This document shows, one piece after another, positions 1-10,846 of a DNA stretch of 64,000 nt. A program made the translations under genes and the position numbers. Position 1 is the first letter of the stretch; every line of letters starts with the position of its first letter. The stretch is taken from assembly GCA_038380435.1 (NCBI GenBank), contig JAWZYU010000034.1, forward strand, positions 5,314,704 through 5,378,703, given 5' to 3'. The stretch is from Ryuthela nishihirai (Eukaryota > Arthropoda > Arachnida > Araneae > Heptathelidae). The notes beneath the pieces were generated by a model. That model was not told where the DNA came from, searched no databases, and saw only the letters and a program-made list of their open reading frames with translations.

Positions 1-416
1 CACATGCTGTGTCAGTGATGGCAGTTGTTATCAGTTACTCTCTGCCCAAGGTTATTGAACTTCATGCTCCAGTTAGTGCACTGAGCTGGTTGATTATAAT
101 AGAAACCTGTGACTATGCATTTTGTGCCATCCACATATGCTGAAAAAACTGATATTTTAGATGTTATGGTTGAACCATGATTTCAGATGCAAAAGTGTAC
201 TGTATGCACATTAAAGAACAAATGCTATTTTTAATAAAAGACTCTATCTCTGAGAGCTGTTCAGTAGGTCTTCTCCACCAACCTAGAGTCTTGAATTTCT
301 TGTAATGTTATAGCCCAATATTTAATGTTAAAGAATGAACACACCTTGTTTATGTGGCATTATGGTTTCCTTGTTTTTCTTCAGATTCTAGATGAATAAA
401 TAATAGAGAATATACA
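1..416. other. no recognisable feature
   Basis: AT-rich DNA with stops in all frames. I see no gene, repeat or RNA signal. It may be intron or intergenic DNA upstream of the ELM2-like exon at 13784. Confidence 0.5.
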
Positions 417-741
417 CAGAAGAGCCAAAACATTATGACCAGTGCGTCTTTATACAAATTGAAGCAACTGCAGGTAAACGACAATATGTGTGAAGGTCAT
501 GAAACAGTATAAATAACATCTGATACTGACTTCTGTTAATCAGTGTTATTCTTGTTCTACAGATGGGAAAGGCAGCGGACTTAAGTTGTGGTTAGTACCT
601 TCAAAAAGTGATCTGAGTAGGGAAAAACCATGAACTGCTGGCAAGGTATGGGCTGGCCACGGCTCATTGATACTAGAGGTGAGCGAAGGCTATCCTGTAT
701 GGTATGAGCCAACAGAAGGGATACTGTGGTGCAACCATTCA
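417..741 (+). mobile_element. Tc1-like transposon remnant, 5' part only
   Basis: The block opens with a terminal-like stretch (AGAGCCAAAACATTATGACC) and contains a broken N-terminal transposase frame from about 590. Readable pieces are VVSTFKK, then RLIDTRGERRL and ANRRDTVVQ, separated by three stops. These match what I recall of the DNA-binding (paired helix-turn-helix) part of Tc1-like transposases common in fish and invertebrates. The frame ends near 741 and no catalytic DDE part follows, so the element is truncated or internally deleted. Family placement is from memory of motifs, not from a search. Confidence 0.65.
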
Positions 742-1520
742 CTTTTACTTTTCCGTAGCCAGTTTTATTTTATTTATATTATAATTATCATTTTGGAGTT
801 TTGGAGTTGATACATCATTCTCCTCGCCCATATTGTTAGAAGGTTGTGTATTATCAACTCCATGTTTTGATTGACAGTCGCTAAATGCATATAATATTGG
901 AAGGACATGCATAATAGTTAGTGCAAGCATCATTTATGCAAATGTTGCACATGTCAGTTTTGCATGCCAGCAATGTATAGCAAGTGATGTTAGATCACAT
1001 AATCAGTGTGAAGTGAGATGTCAGAGGAAGATGTTTGTTGGTGGTAGGGAGTTGGTGATGCGAAGTGTTAGTTGCGCGAGTTGCTCAGCATGGATCAAGT
1101 TTAATATTTGTAAAGAGTTGCTTTTTGGTGCAATGTATTTTTTGGTGAGTCTAGATTTTGAAATAAGCATTATTTATTTTATGAAATTGATTTGACTTTC
1201 TTCTTTTTTCTCTTGAACAAAGTTTTGGCTTAGAAGCATTAATATCATATAACTAATTGCTTAGTGACAATCATTGATTTAAATTCTTTTTTCATTTAAC
1301 GCATTAAAAAAAAACCCTTATTTAATTTATTGGCAAAATTAATTGCCTGATGCCCGAAAATATCTGCTATACGGGATTTAAAGTTAACGTACTTGGGAGC
1401 TTTACAATTACACAAATTTCGAAAATGTATATTTATTTATTAAAAGGTTTTAAAAAATGTTATTTACATTTCAATTAATTTCTGAGGTAAATTTTTATGA
1501 TGTATTTTCTGTTGTGATAT
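742..1520. other. no recognisable feature
   Basis: Low-complexity AT-rich DNA between two Tc1-like remnants. Short open frames exist on both strands but none shows a recognisable motif or codon bias. Confidence 0.4.
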
Positions 1521-2690
1521 ACACTGAGAGGTCAAAAGTCGTGGGTCTAAACGGTTTGCCTAATAATGGGTGCCTAATAACGGGTTGGTTCTCCTCGAGC
1601 CACAGTGCAGCCACACATCGAGGCATGGAGTCAACGAGTTGCTGGTACTGTTCTGCAGGAATGGCAGCCCACACATCCTGCAGTGTAGACCATAATTGTA
1701 ATACATTGGATGGTGCTGGATTCGTGATCATAAGCTTGTTTCCATTGTGTCCCACATATGCTCTGAGGGGTTCATATTGGGGGACCTTGGGGGCCAATTC
1801 ATGGTGGTAATGGCTGTGGAGTGTTTCTTGATCCACCTCCTAGCTACCAAAGACTGGTGACATGTTGCATTATCTTTTTAGAATACCCCTTTACCATCAG
1901 GGTGCTCGACAGTCATGAAGGGGTGCAAGTGATCTGCGAGAATATCCATATATCTCATACTTGTCAGCGATTGCTCCAAACGGATGAGAGAGCCTAATGC
2001 AGACCATGTAAACACGCTCCATACCATCACAGAGCCGCCTCCAGCCTGAGACAGGAATGGTCCATGGCTTCACAGGGTCTAGGCCACACTCTAATGTGCC
2101 CATCAATGCGAAACAACTGAAACCTTAATTCATCGGACCATGCTACCTGACACCACTCTTCTACTGTCCAATTTCTATGTCTTTGGGCCCATTCCAGTTG
2201 TTGAGCTCTGTGATGCAATGGTAACATGTGTAAGAAATGGGACACAGTGGGTCTTTGGCTACCAAATCTGATTGGAGTGCAGGGCAGTCTTTTCAGAAAC
2301 GTGTAGTGTTTGGTCTGCATTCAAATTGGTAGTGATTTCATGCATTTTAGCCCATCTGTTGGTCGTTGCCATTCGTGACAACCGACGCGAGTTCTGTTCA
2401 TCAATTGCACATGGCCGTCCTGTTTGTTGGTTTACATATGTGGAAATGCCATCAATAGAATACTGATAATAAGCTATTGACACTGTAGACCTGTGAAAAC
2501 TGAATTCCTGCATGATCTTCGAGATTGCATAACCCATTCTTTGGCACCGACGATCAAGCCATGTTCAAAGTCAGACAACTCATGATGTGCAGCCATGCTG
2601 AAATAATAACTCCGAAATGAATGTTGGCTCTGTAGGCTACTGCAGTGCCATTCTGCGGTTGACATCCAACACATCAATTACGAGTGATTA
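1521..2690 (-). mobile_element. Tc1/mariner-type transposon, degenerate
   Basis: A single transposase is readable in pieces on the minus strand across 2677-1540. The low-coordinate end carries a terminus-like ACACTGAGAGGTCAAAAGTC at 1521. I could not find a convincing inverted copy of that terminus at the other end, so the upper boundary is set by the end of the coding sequence. No flanking TA duplication can be assigned. The element is dead. Confidence 0.75.
1540..2677 (-). pseudogene. Tc1-like transposase pseudogene (DDE)
   Basis: The transposase would bind the element ends and cut and paste it. In order on the minus strand are: an N-terminal region starting with MAAHHELSDFEHGLIVGAKE (2594 downwards), a helix-turn-helix stretch (SKIMQEFSFHRSTVS), the first catalytic Asp in WSDELRF near 2140, the second Asp in KDNATCH, and a Glu in NPSEHMWD near 1760. 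I count 36 residues between the second Asp and the Glu, against 34 in classic Tc1. At least three frameshifts break the frame, so no full protein can be made. Confidence 0.8.
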
Positions 2691-3395
2691 AAAATCTATT
2701 AATGAACATCATTTTGAATATTTTATAAAATAATGAACACTAAACTTCCTATATTTTATAGGGATGGAGAGGCTGATATTGGCTTGCAATGATAGACTAC
2801 AATGACAGCCATGCTACAACTTGTAGTGCACCAAGGGCTGCAATGAAGGTGGCAAGCCAAACTCAAGCACTGCATCACTATCTGCCCTTATACTTATCAC
2901 AAGTGGTAGCTATCTGCTAGATAAGGGAAGTGATCGCAGGTAGCATACTTGGCCTGAAGTTCGTTGTATAGAATATTAAATATTATTGAGCTTTCGCTTA
3001 ATTAGTAATAACTAATAATCAGTCAATGGGTATAATAACTAATCAACTAATGGATATATAAAATAAATTAGTTTTAGAAGAAAGAGGAAGTAGCAACTAC
3101 ACACTATCCCTTCTGACAGAAGAAATAAAATTTTATAAACCTTACAATTTTCATATTTTTCAAAACCCATTAAAGCTGCTAAAATGTGAAACAAAAATTT
3201 ATGGCATGATGTATAGCAGGTATTAAGAGCATCTGCATTAAAAATAAAACTAAGCCTTCATAAACCAGTTTTCACATGCATGTGCATTGCTGATGGCAAT
3301 TCAACTAGCGCCAAAAGGTTGGGCATTCCAATTCTTTTCCCCGTGCATGCATGGCTCAGTTCATGCATGTTCAATTAAAGTGACAGAAAGAGCAC
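2691..3395. other. no recognisable feature
   Basis: AT-rich DNA without long frames or clear repeats seen elsewhere in the window. Confidence 0.4.
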
Positions 3396-3525
3396 TTTGT
3401 AAGTGAATATTTTTTGGGGAAAGAAATGTGAAATTTATACTGTCTCCCCTTAAAACTATGAAAATTGGCAATTTGTGTAGAAGGCTTCAATTTGTAAAGA
3501 AGAGTTGTCTCTAATAATTTATCAT
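3396..3525 (+). repeat. direct repeat D, copy 1
   Basis: A ~130-bp block containing GTGAATATTTTTTGGGGAAA, CTGTCTCCCCTTAAAACTAT and GAAGAGTTGTCTCTAATAAT. It recurs in the same orientation at 4229-4355 with few differences. It lies just outside the left arm of the foldback structure at 3575-4076. No coding content is seen. Confidence 0.85.
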
Positions 3526-4228
3526 TTACATTATCATATCATGTGCATGTGCCAGTAATACATGGCGGTGTAAACTGACCTTTAGGGCCAGCCCGACTTG
3601 CCACCATACCTGTTCCCACTGGTCATATGACCTAGTATTGTGATCAATTCAGCTATCGTGTAACACAGTTTTTTGAATCATTAATATATATAATAATTTT
3701 TATCAGAGGATATTTAGCTGTGAATTGTTGTAACAATTATAAGAACAGTAGCACAGTGTTTTAATTCCAGGCTGATGCAATTAAATGGAAAAAAAAAATC
3801 AATTGAATACATGCATTAGTCTTCAGCAGTACTGTGACATATTTTACTTGTGGCTATTCCCTCTGTGTTTTAATGTTAATTTAAGTGATATATTGCTTAG
3901 TAATCAGTCATTCATCATTTGCAATTGTTTCATTTTGTTAATATCATAAAATATGCATGCAGTGAATTTCTATCATGATACCATAACCCTCCACTTCCCG
4001 TGAGGGCATACTGAGATCTGCAGCCACTGGAATTGCTAAATGGCGATTATTTGCTGGGAATGAGGAAGCCAATTTTGGATTCTCTCACAAGGCAGCAAGT
4101 GACCATTGTAGTAGCTGGTCTTCAAAGCCAGGGTCTTTAAAATATTAATATATCTAAGTTAATCGCTAATAAGTAATAACTATTCACTGCAGCATTCCTT
4201 AAGGCAATGAAGTGATAGAAGGATCACT

Positions 4229-4355
4229 TTATAAGTGAATATTTTTTGGGGAAAGAAATGTGAAACTTATCTTGTCTCCCCTTAAAACTATGAAACTTTG
4301 CACTTTGTGTAGAAGGCTTCAATTTATAAAGAAGAGTTGTCTCTAATAATCAGTG
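4229..4355 (+). repeat. direct repeat D, copy 2
   Basis: Second copy of the block at 3396-3525, in the loop between the two inverted arms of the foldback structure. One copy outside and one inside the loop suggests a duplication or insertion when the structure formed. Confidence 0.85.
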
Positions 4356-5045
4356 ATTTACAGATTTCTGGAGTCACATATATTGTTTGTGAAATATTTT
4401 CCTTCTATATACATGATTTTCATATCACCACATTCTGTTACATATGTAGTTAACTGTATAATTAAGCATAAACATATCCAAAATTGGCTTCCCTCTACTC
4501 AGCAAATGATTAAAGTTTAGCAACTGTTGGTAGCCACGAAGGTGTCAGTAGCCGCAGATCTCGGTATGCCCACATGAGAAGCGGTGGATTACAGTAGTAG
4601 CGATAGAAGTTCACTGCATGTGTATTTTATGATATTAAAAAAATTAAACATATTTCAAATATGATTGGCTAACAACCTACATGTTATGTAGCCATCATTA
4701 ATTTATTACTAAGTGACATGTCAAATAAATTAACATTAAAATACTGAAGCAATAGTCAGAAGTGTATATCACAGAACGCTGGAATGTTTTGGTGAATTTT
4801 TTTCAACCCTTTTTATTCTTCTATGTAATTGGATCAGCTTGTAATTTAAACACTGTGTAATTGTTCCTATAGTTGTTAAAGCAATTTGCAGCTGAATATC
4901 CTTTTGATAAAAATTGTTTTTTATATACTAATGATTAAAAAAACTATGGCAACATATAAACAATGAAATAAGCTCGATGTATTCCAAATCAACTATTAAA
5001 TCAGCACTCTAGCATCGATTTAAATATTAGAGGAAAAATTGTCTT

Positions 5046-5121
5046 GAGCCGGGTGGGATATGAACCCCACGACCTCCTGATAATATGCCAGGTGCTCTAA
5101 ACCACTAAGCTACCGGCTGCC
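5046..5121 (-). repeat. SINE tRNA-like head, antisense
   Basis: On the minus strand this reads as a tRNA-like unit with an A box (TAGCTTAGTGG) and a shifted B-box region. It is degenerate, with one extra C in the T-arm region, and is part of a SINE, not a working tRNA gene. Confidence 0.8.
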
Positions 5122-5432
5122 GATCAAGATCTCCTCTAATTAGCGCTATGAACATTCCTTTCATGTTTCATATTGGTGCTATTCAGGCAATTTTAGCCTG
5201 AAACAAACGGCATTTATATTTGCCAATAGATGGAAGCATATACAACGAGTATGCAGACAATAAACAATGAAATAAGCTCGACGTATTCCAAATCAACTAT
5301 TAAATCAGCACTCTAGCGCCGATTTAAATATTAGAGGAAAAATTGTCTTGAGCTGGGTGGGATATGAACCCACAAATATATGAAACATGAAAGGAATGTT
5401 CATAGCACTAATTAGAGGAGATCTTGATCAGC

Positions 5433-5504
5433 GGCCGGTAGCTCAGTGGTTTAGAGCACCTGACATGTTATCAGGAGGTCGTGGGTTCATATCCCACCCG
5501 GCTC
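5433..5504 (+). repeat. SINE tRNA-like head, sense
   Basis: A 72-nt tRNA-like unit. The D arm is GCTC...GAGC, the anticodon stem CCTGA/TCAGG, and the T stem GTGGG/CCCAC. The A box is TAGCTCAGTGG and the B box GGTTCATATCC. The anticodon loop (CATGTTA) lacks the usual T33 and the acceptor pairing is offset by one base. It is therefore a RNA polymerase III promoter head of a SINE rather than a functional tRNA. Confidence 0.85.
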
Positions 5505-5662
5505 AAGACAATTTTTCCTCTAATATTTAAATCGACGCTAGAGTGCTGATTTAATAGTTGATATGGCAACATAGCGGATACATTTACTACAACACTAAGT
5601 GGTACAACACACAGTGGGAACAAATATGGCAGATAGGTCAGTTCCCCTTTTTAGGAGCCTTT

Positions 5663-6939
5663 GCTTTCATAGAACAAAAAAAAAATGACATCACTCAACA
5701 ACATGATGCAAACAATGTCGTTGTTCAAAAGACACAGTGAAGACAGAATTCAAATTGACAGTTAAACTTGTAAAGAACTTCATGCATTTTTGGTGAGGTT
5801 AAAACATGCTTTGATACTCATAGCTATATAATATGATACTCAAATGCCAGTTAGAAAAGCTGTTATAACTTGTTCTGTGTATTTCTTGAAGTGTCATAAT
5901 GATTATCAGTTTATACACCACTTGGATTAAGAAGGGTTCGATCAAGTTTTGGAAATGGTGAATAAGAGGACAGGAAAGAAAGTAGTTGGAAAGGTGGTGT
6001 TGAGCACTTTCCCAGGTAAAGAAATATATTGGTATATCTGAATTATCGAAATATTGTATTTCTATATAAGACTCTTGGTGATAGCTGAGCTTTTGTAATG
6101 CCTTTGATGTAAAAGGGTATGTACAACTTGATTCAGAATTGGGACTTTATCTAAGATGTGAACAGCTTAACCAGAAAGAAGAAATATACCTTTAACATTC
6201 TAAACGGATTTGCATTGCATACTTACACAGCTGTGTTTTATCACGTATGGGCCTAAAGGATGAAAACATCATGATCTAAGTTGGTGGTGGTGGGAGCTTC
6301 AGTTATCTGCCTCCAGATGCCAAGATATGGCTTGGTGTATCATCCAAGATGTGGACATTTGGAATCACATGTCTCTTTAGATGTGCACTTGAATGCCCTT
6401 TATAAGAATGTAGGATATCTGTTCTAAGCAACCACTATTTGATGAGCCCATATATCCTGTTTTGAGTGAGTTCTTTGTGAGTCAGCATATGGCATTGGCC
6501 AAAACACATCCCTCTGGTTCTGTCTGTAATGAGTATAGGTGCAGAAGAAGGACTCAAGCATCCTTTTCTGAATATTCCTGAATACCAGCAGGGATGGAGA
6601 TCCAAAAAAGATGGCATTGTTGTTGCCGAAAGTGGTTTCCCAAGAGAAATTGAATATCCAAGAGAAAAGGAAACAAGGAAGAGATTGCCTGTGATGTGCT
6701 TAAGACACAAGCAAGGATGTGGTTTCCAAAGAAGAGAAATTTCAGTAACAGAGTTAGAAGGGTATGCAGCTGTTTGAAGCTAGGAACATTGCTGATGGAA
6801 TGAATAACATCTTGTTCAAGAAATGCTAAAGAGACCTCTTAGTCCACAAATTAGAGACAAAAGAGATTGATAAATATGTGCAAAATATAAAAGCATACAT
6901 TTGTATAAATTAATATTTTGATTTTCGTTAAGAAGAGAA
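5663..6939. other. no recognised gene
   Basis: Unassigned DNA. Open frames of 82 and 91 codons overlap on opposite strands at 6435-6777. Neither shows a known motif and they cannot both be real, so I do not call either. No repeat shared with the rest of the window was seen. Confidence 0.4.
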
Positions 6940-7385
6940 AGGGAATTTAATTGAGCTTATTTCTGAAAGTACAGTTGGAATGTTTAGCTTGGTAACGTGG
7001 TTGGTAAAGCAGAGGAAGCAGACACAGCATAAGAGAGATACCATTTGTATGGAGAAGGAACAGACTGGCATACAGCTATTGAGGGATAAACATGGGTAAT
7101 TCACTAAAGGTGAGGAAAGTTAAATTTACTGAAGTCATTGCAAGATGTTCTAAATAATTTCCATAGTTTCACCTTCATGGTGTAATAAAAATAAAGGTAT
7201 TACTTGCTTTAATGTTAGCCCCATATCACAATTTGAAGTTAATTAGGTACCTAAGAATTAAAATTACATGTCACCAGGGGTAAATGAAATTACTACCGAA
7301 ATGCTTTGAGCTGGGAATGTTTCTTTGCCATATGGCTGACTGAAATTTTTAATATTTTTTATGATAAAGATTTTATTTCTTGGGA
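6940..7385 (+). mobile_element. RTE-type LINE fragment G, very degenerate
   Basis: Stretches match the middle of the better RTE copies (D, F): ELISES near 6955, AEEA near 7012, and a later block reading SPGVNEITTEML around 7275-7306 and MTEI-like sequence to ~7385. It corresponds to the region between endonuclease and RT. Many indels show great age. The match stops where the jockey/CR1-like LINE begins. Confidence 0.7.
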
Positions 7386-7422
7386 TTTAATTTTAAGATT
7401 TTTTTGTAGAAAAAGTCGAAAG

Positions 7423-8554
7423 ATGCCACTTGTGTGTGAGTTGTGTGAGTTTAGCTCTAATGATGTTATTGAATTTCTTCACTGTAACGGTTCATGTAAT
7501 AGTTCTGTTCACTTTTTTTGTATTGGCATGAAGCAAGGCAACTTTAAGATGTCCTTAGAGAAGAAAAAAGACTGGGTATGTTCAAAATGCAATAATTTTC
7601 CTAGTACTCCATTAAGCTTAAATCTATTGAACAGCAGAAGCCAAATCAACAAAGAAACAGTATTCCATCATGAGATCACACAGCGGTTGATATGAAAACA
7701 CAAAGTTTGATGTCAATACAGACTTTAGAACTTCCGAATAATGTTATGGTTGAACAAAATGTAGCAACTGACAGGAATAAAGAATTGCAGAAAATAAATA
7801 ATGAAATGCCATATGAAAAATATATTATGCAAATAATAAGGGAGGAAATGCATATATTAAAGAGTGAAGTAACAGAGACCTTTAACACAAAAATGGAACT
7901 GTTGAAAAATGTAATCCATAATTGTACTCAAAGTGCTGAATTTAACTGAAATAAAATTGATGAATTTATTAAACTTATGGTTGAAACTACTGAACAACTG
8001 AAAGCATTAAAGAAACATAATAAAAAATTAGAAGCAAGTGGTAGGCTGCAAGAAAAAGAAATAGAAAATTTAGAACAACAAGTGAGATATCTACAGCAAT
8101 ATAGTAGATCAGAGAAGATAGAAATAAATGCACTTATTGAAAGACCGAATGAAAACATTTCAGATATTGTCTATAAAATAGGGGAAGCTATTAATATTAA
8201 AAAAGAAGATATTAAATTCAAGATAGCTCATCATGTTCTAATACATAATGAGAAGAAACCAAAACCAGTAATAGTTCAATTCAATTTGAAACAAGAGAGT
8301 AACCTCTGGATAGCCAAGTGGAGATTAGTTTGAGGACTAAAGAATGAAGACTTGGAAATTTCTAATAGCGATGACTACATATATATAAGTGAACATTTAA
8401 AACCAGAAATTAAAAACCTTTTATATGAAACTAAGAAATTAAGGAAAGAAAGGAACTATAAATTTATTTGGGACAGAAAAAATTATTTAAGGAAAGATGA
8501 GCATTCAAGAGTATTAAATATAAAATCTGTGAATGATTTAAACATATTGCAGTA
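7423..8554 (+). pseudogene. LINE ORF1: PHD-finger, coiled coil and RNA-binding protein
   Basis: ORF1 proteins of jockey/CR1-type LINEs bind the element RNA. The N-terminus (ATG at 7423) carries a Cys/His pattern like a PHD finger: CELC, then HCNGSC, HFFC and CSKC. After a frameshift near 7690 a second frame holds a Glu/Lys-rich coiled coil (KKHNKKLEASGRLQEKEIEN), the usual RNA-binding core, and near the end YIYISEHLKPEIKNLL and YKFIWDRK, as in this ORF1 family. Two in-frame stops (7947, 8331) break it. Confidence 0.75.
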
Positions 8555-9490
8555 ATGATTGTTAAGGTCCATAGTAATATTATTGAATCTTTTTCAGATG
8601 ATCCTGTTATTGTCCTTGATGAAAAATTATTTACTCTGTTGTGTGTGAATATTAGATCTATTCGAAAAAATTTTGATTATTTTTCTTATTTATTTATCTA
8701 TAATGAATTTAACTCCAGATGTTATTATTTTATCTGAAATTGGGGCAAAAGATAATAAAATTCCATTATATCATTTAGAAGGCTGTAGCACTTGTTATAA
8801 ATGTGGTAACATAAATAGAGCTGGAGTTTTAATAGTATTTTTTAAGAAATAATATTGATTATTTATTGATATCATTTATAGGTCACCAAGTTTGGACAAA
8901 AAAATTTATTAAAGATTTACATGATTTATTATTAAAACTTACCTATAAAAATATTTTAATTATTGGGGATGTTAACATCGATTTATTAGAATATAATAGT
9001 ATTACGGAGATGTAATATGGTAATGTCACTTAGATTTATTCATTGTATAAAAACACCAACAAGATACACTAACTCTTCATGTATAGATCATATGCTAGTA
9101 AGACTAACAAGTTATAATGATGTAAATGTGAGCATAATTAAATCATATGTAACTGATCATTATATGACAATGATACGGTATAAAAATCATTTAAATGAAA
9201 AATGTTCTTGCCAAACAAAGGAAATTATAGACTATAATTGTCTTGAAATTTTACTTAATTTTAAGAGTTATTTTGTGGATACACAAACAAATGTAGACAC
9301 ACTTTTTGTAACTTTCCACAACCACTTTAAGAAATTAATAACTAATTGTGCAAAATATATTCCAATTTACAATAGCAAAAATACACTCAAACTTTGGATA
9401 ACAAACGAAGTATTGAAAATGATGAAGAAAAAAAATTATATGAACAAATGCAAAGAAGATCCTTGGACATTGAATTGTCACAGCTTTTCA
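8555..9490 (+). pseudogene. LINE endonuclease (EEP) domain, broken
   Basis: Pieces of an apurinic-type endonuclease that nicks target DNA for reverse transcription. Seen are LLCVNIRSIRKNFDYF (8637 on), VIILSE after a frameshift, IYRSPS near 8876, IIGDVNIDLLEY near 8965, and CIDHMLVR then SYVTDHYMTM (9079-9172, a relaxed form of the SDH motif). The order matches the family. Several frameshifts prevent expression. The domain runs directly into the Tc1 insertion. Confidence 0.75.
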
Positions 9491-9493
9491 TTA

Positions 9494-10844
9494 CAGTACT
9501 GTGCGAGTTAGTTGGGACAAGCGAAGGAACGCTAAGTTCTTTCCGCTGCAGAGTCTAAACTGCTGCAAGTCTAAACTTGTTTGTAACCTTCTGCTGCAAG
9601 TCTAGAATTGTCTGTTGTGTTACTCTGCTATTATTTACACTTTAGTCGGAATTGATATTTCATAGGCTGAGGACGTGATAATGTAAGTAGTTCACAATTT
9701 TCATTGGAAACTTTTTTTATTAAATACATCATGGACATCACGCCTCGTAAGCGAGCTAAAATAATCGCTTTAGGTCAAAAACACTTCACTTGCTGCTAGG
9801 CAGATAGCAAAAGCCATTGGCGTTGGGAAATCCAGTGTTTCACGGATCATGAAGCTGCATAAGGAGACAGGGTCCGTGGACACGTCCTGTAAAGGACGTT
9901 GTGGAAGAAAAAGAAAAACCACCTTAGAGATAATAGTCTAATTCGAAGAATTAGTATCATAGCCCCGAAGCAGACCAGTGGAGACATCAAAAGGGAGATT
10001 GAGTCTCATCGGGTAAATATAGATGTTTCCACCATATATCGTCGCCTTCTGGAGTGTGGCTGCCGGGCTCGATACCCCTCCAAAAAGCAGCTTTTGACAC
10101 CCGCTATGAAGCAAAAAAGGCTATCCTGGGCAAAGAAACATCGAGACTGGACTGTGGAGAATTGGGAAAAAGTGATATTTTCCGACGAAACCCACTTTGA
10201 GGTGCATGGCTATAGGTCAAATTTCATCCGCCGCTTGTCTGGAGAACCTCTTTGATCCGGCCACATCCAGCAATCCCCCAAACACCCACCCAAGATCATG
10301 TTTTGGGGATGTTTCACAGCTTCCGGGCCACAGACGCTTCACCCCATTGAAGGAATGATGGACAGCAAAAAGTACATAGGCGTTCTGGAGCCGAAAATGG
10401 TCCCAACACTGCAGAAGCTGTTTCCTAACGGCGATGGGGTATTTCAACAGGATCTGGCTTCATGCCACAATTCTAAGCTTGCTAAGAGCTTCTTTACCCA
10501 GCAACATTTGAAGGTATTGGTGTGGCCAGGAAATTCACCTGATCTAAACCCCATTGAAAATTTGTGGGCCATTATTAAAGCACGCATATCTAAGATATAT
10601 TGCACGACGAAAACCAAAATGATGGAAAGTGTCATGAAAGTGTGGTACCACAACCCTGAAATGAAGGAGATGTGTGGAAAGCTAGTGGCATCAATGGTTG
10701 AGAGGGTGAAAGAAGTAATTAAAGCTAAGTGGGGGGGGGGGTCACATTCACTATTAACTATGTACCGTATTAAACAAATAAATATTTTAGTTGTGTCTTT
10801 GTTACTGCATTTTCCTATTGTTCCAACTAATTTGCACAGTACTG
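9494..10844 (+). mobile_element. Tc1-like transposon, complete with TIRs and TA target site
   Basis: Inverted termini start CAGTACTGTGC at 9494 and end GCACAGTACTG at 10844. The match continues inward (ARTTAGTTGGRACAA) and TA flanks both ends (9492-9493, 10845-10846). Length is 1351 bp. It sits in the jockey/CR1-like LINE, so it is younger than that LINE. A run of 11 G lies just after the transposase gene. Confidence 0.92.
9731..10735 (+). pseudogene. Tc1-like transposase, DD34E, few lesions
   Basis: The enzyme cuts and rejoins the transposon ends. From ATG at 9731 (MDITPRKRAKIIALGQKH) the N-terminal helix-turn-helix is interrupted by a frameshift near 9795. The frame from 9899 continues through SDETHFEVHG (first catalytic Asp), has a second frameshift near 10250, then MFWGCFTASG, QQDLASCHNS (second Asp) and NPIENLWAII (Glu). 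I count 34 residues between the second Asp and the Glu, as in Tc1. Catalytic residues are intact, so only a few indels separate it from a full gene. Confidence 0.88.
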
Positions 10845-10846
10845 TA

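Larger units (their letters stand above)
4957..5561. mobile_element. palindromic tRNA-headed SINE, copy 1 (12-bp target duplication)
   Basis: Two tRNA-like heads in opposite orientation (antisense 5046-5121, sense 5433-5504) lie inside matching outer arms (ACTATTAAATCAGCACTCTA at the left and its complement at the right). The left tail unit is present twice, at ~4957 and ~5262, the second followed by a truncated head and a jump into the sense half. The element is flanked by TATGGCAACATA at 4945-4956 and 5562-5573, a perfect 12-bp direct repeat. Removing it and one repeat restores the right arm of the foldback element. Confidence 0.85.
3575..5662. mobile_element. foldback-type element with ~0.5-kb inverted arms
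   Basis: 3575-4076 is the imperfect reverse complement of 4479-5662 once the SINE insertion at 4957-5561 is removed. Matching landmarks include AAAATTGGCTTCC at ~4484 against GGAAGCCAATTTT at ~4068, CACTGCATG at ~4611 against CATGCAGTG at ~3956, and CAGTGGGAACA at ~5610 against TGTTCCCACTG at ~3610. The ~400-bp loop holds direct repeat D. No transposase frame is seen, so this is a non-autonomous foldback/MITE-like element or a rearranged palindrome. Divergence between arms suggests it is old. Confidence 0.75.

Noticed and set aside
1457..1810. 117-codon plus-strand frame
   Set aside because: It is the shadow of the Tc1-like transposase read on the other strand.
5433..5504. Possible functional tRNA genes at this and the other tRNA-like heads
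   Set aside because: The anticodon loop lacks the universal T33, acceptor pairing is offset, and every head sits in a repeated SINE body with target duplications.
6435..6777. Overlapping 91- and 82-codon frames as genes
   Set aside because: They lie on opposite strands of the same DNA, have no motif, and sit in a transposon-rich intergenic or intronic stretch.
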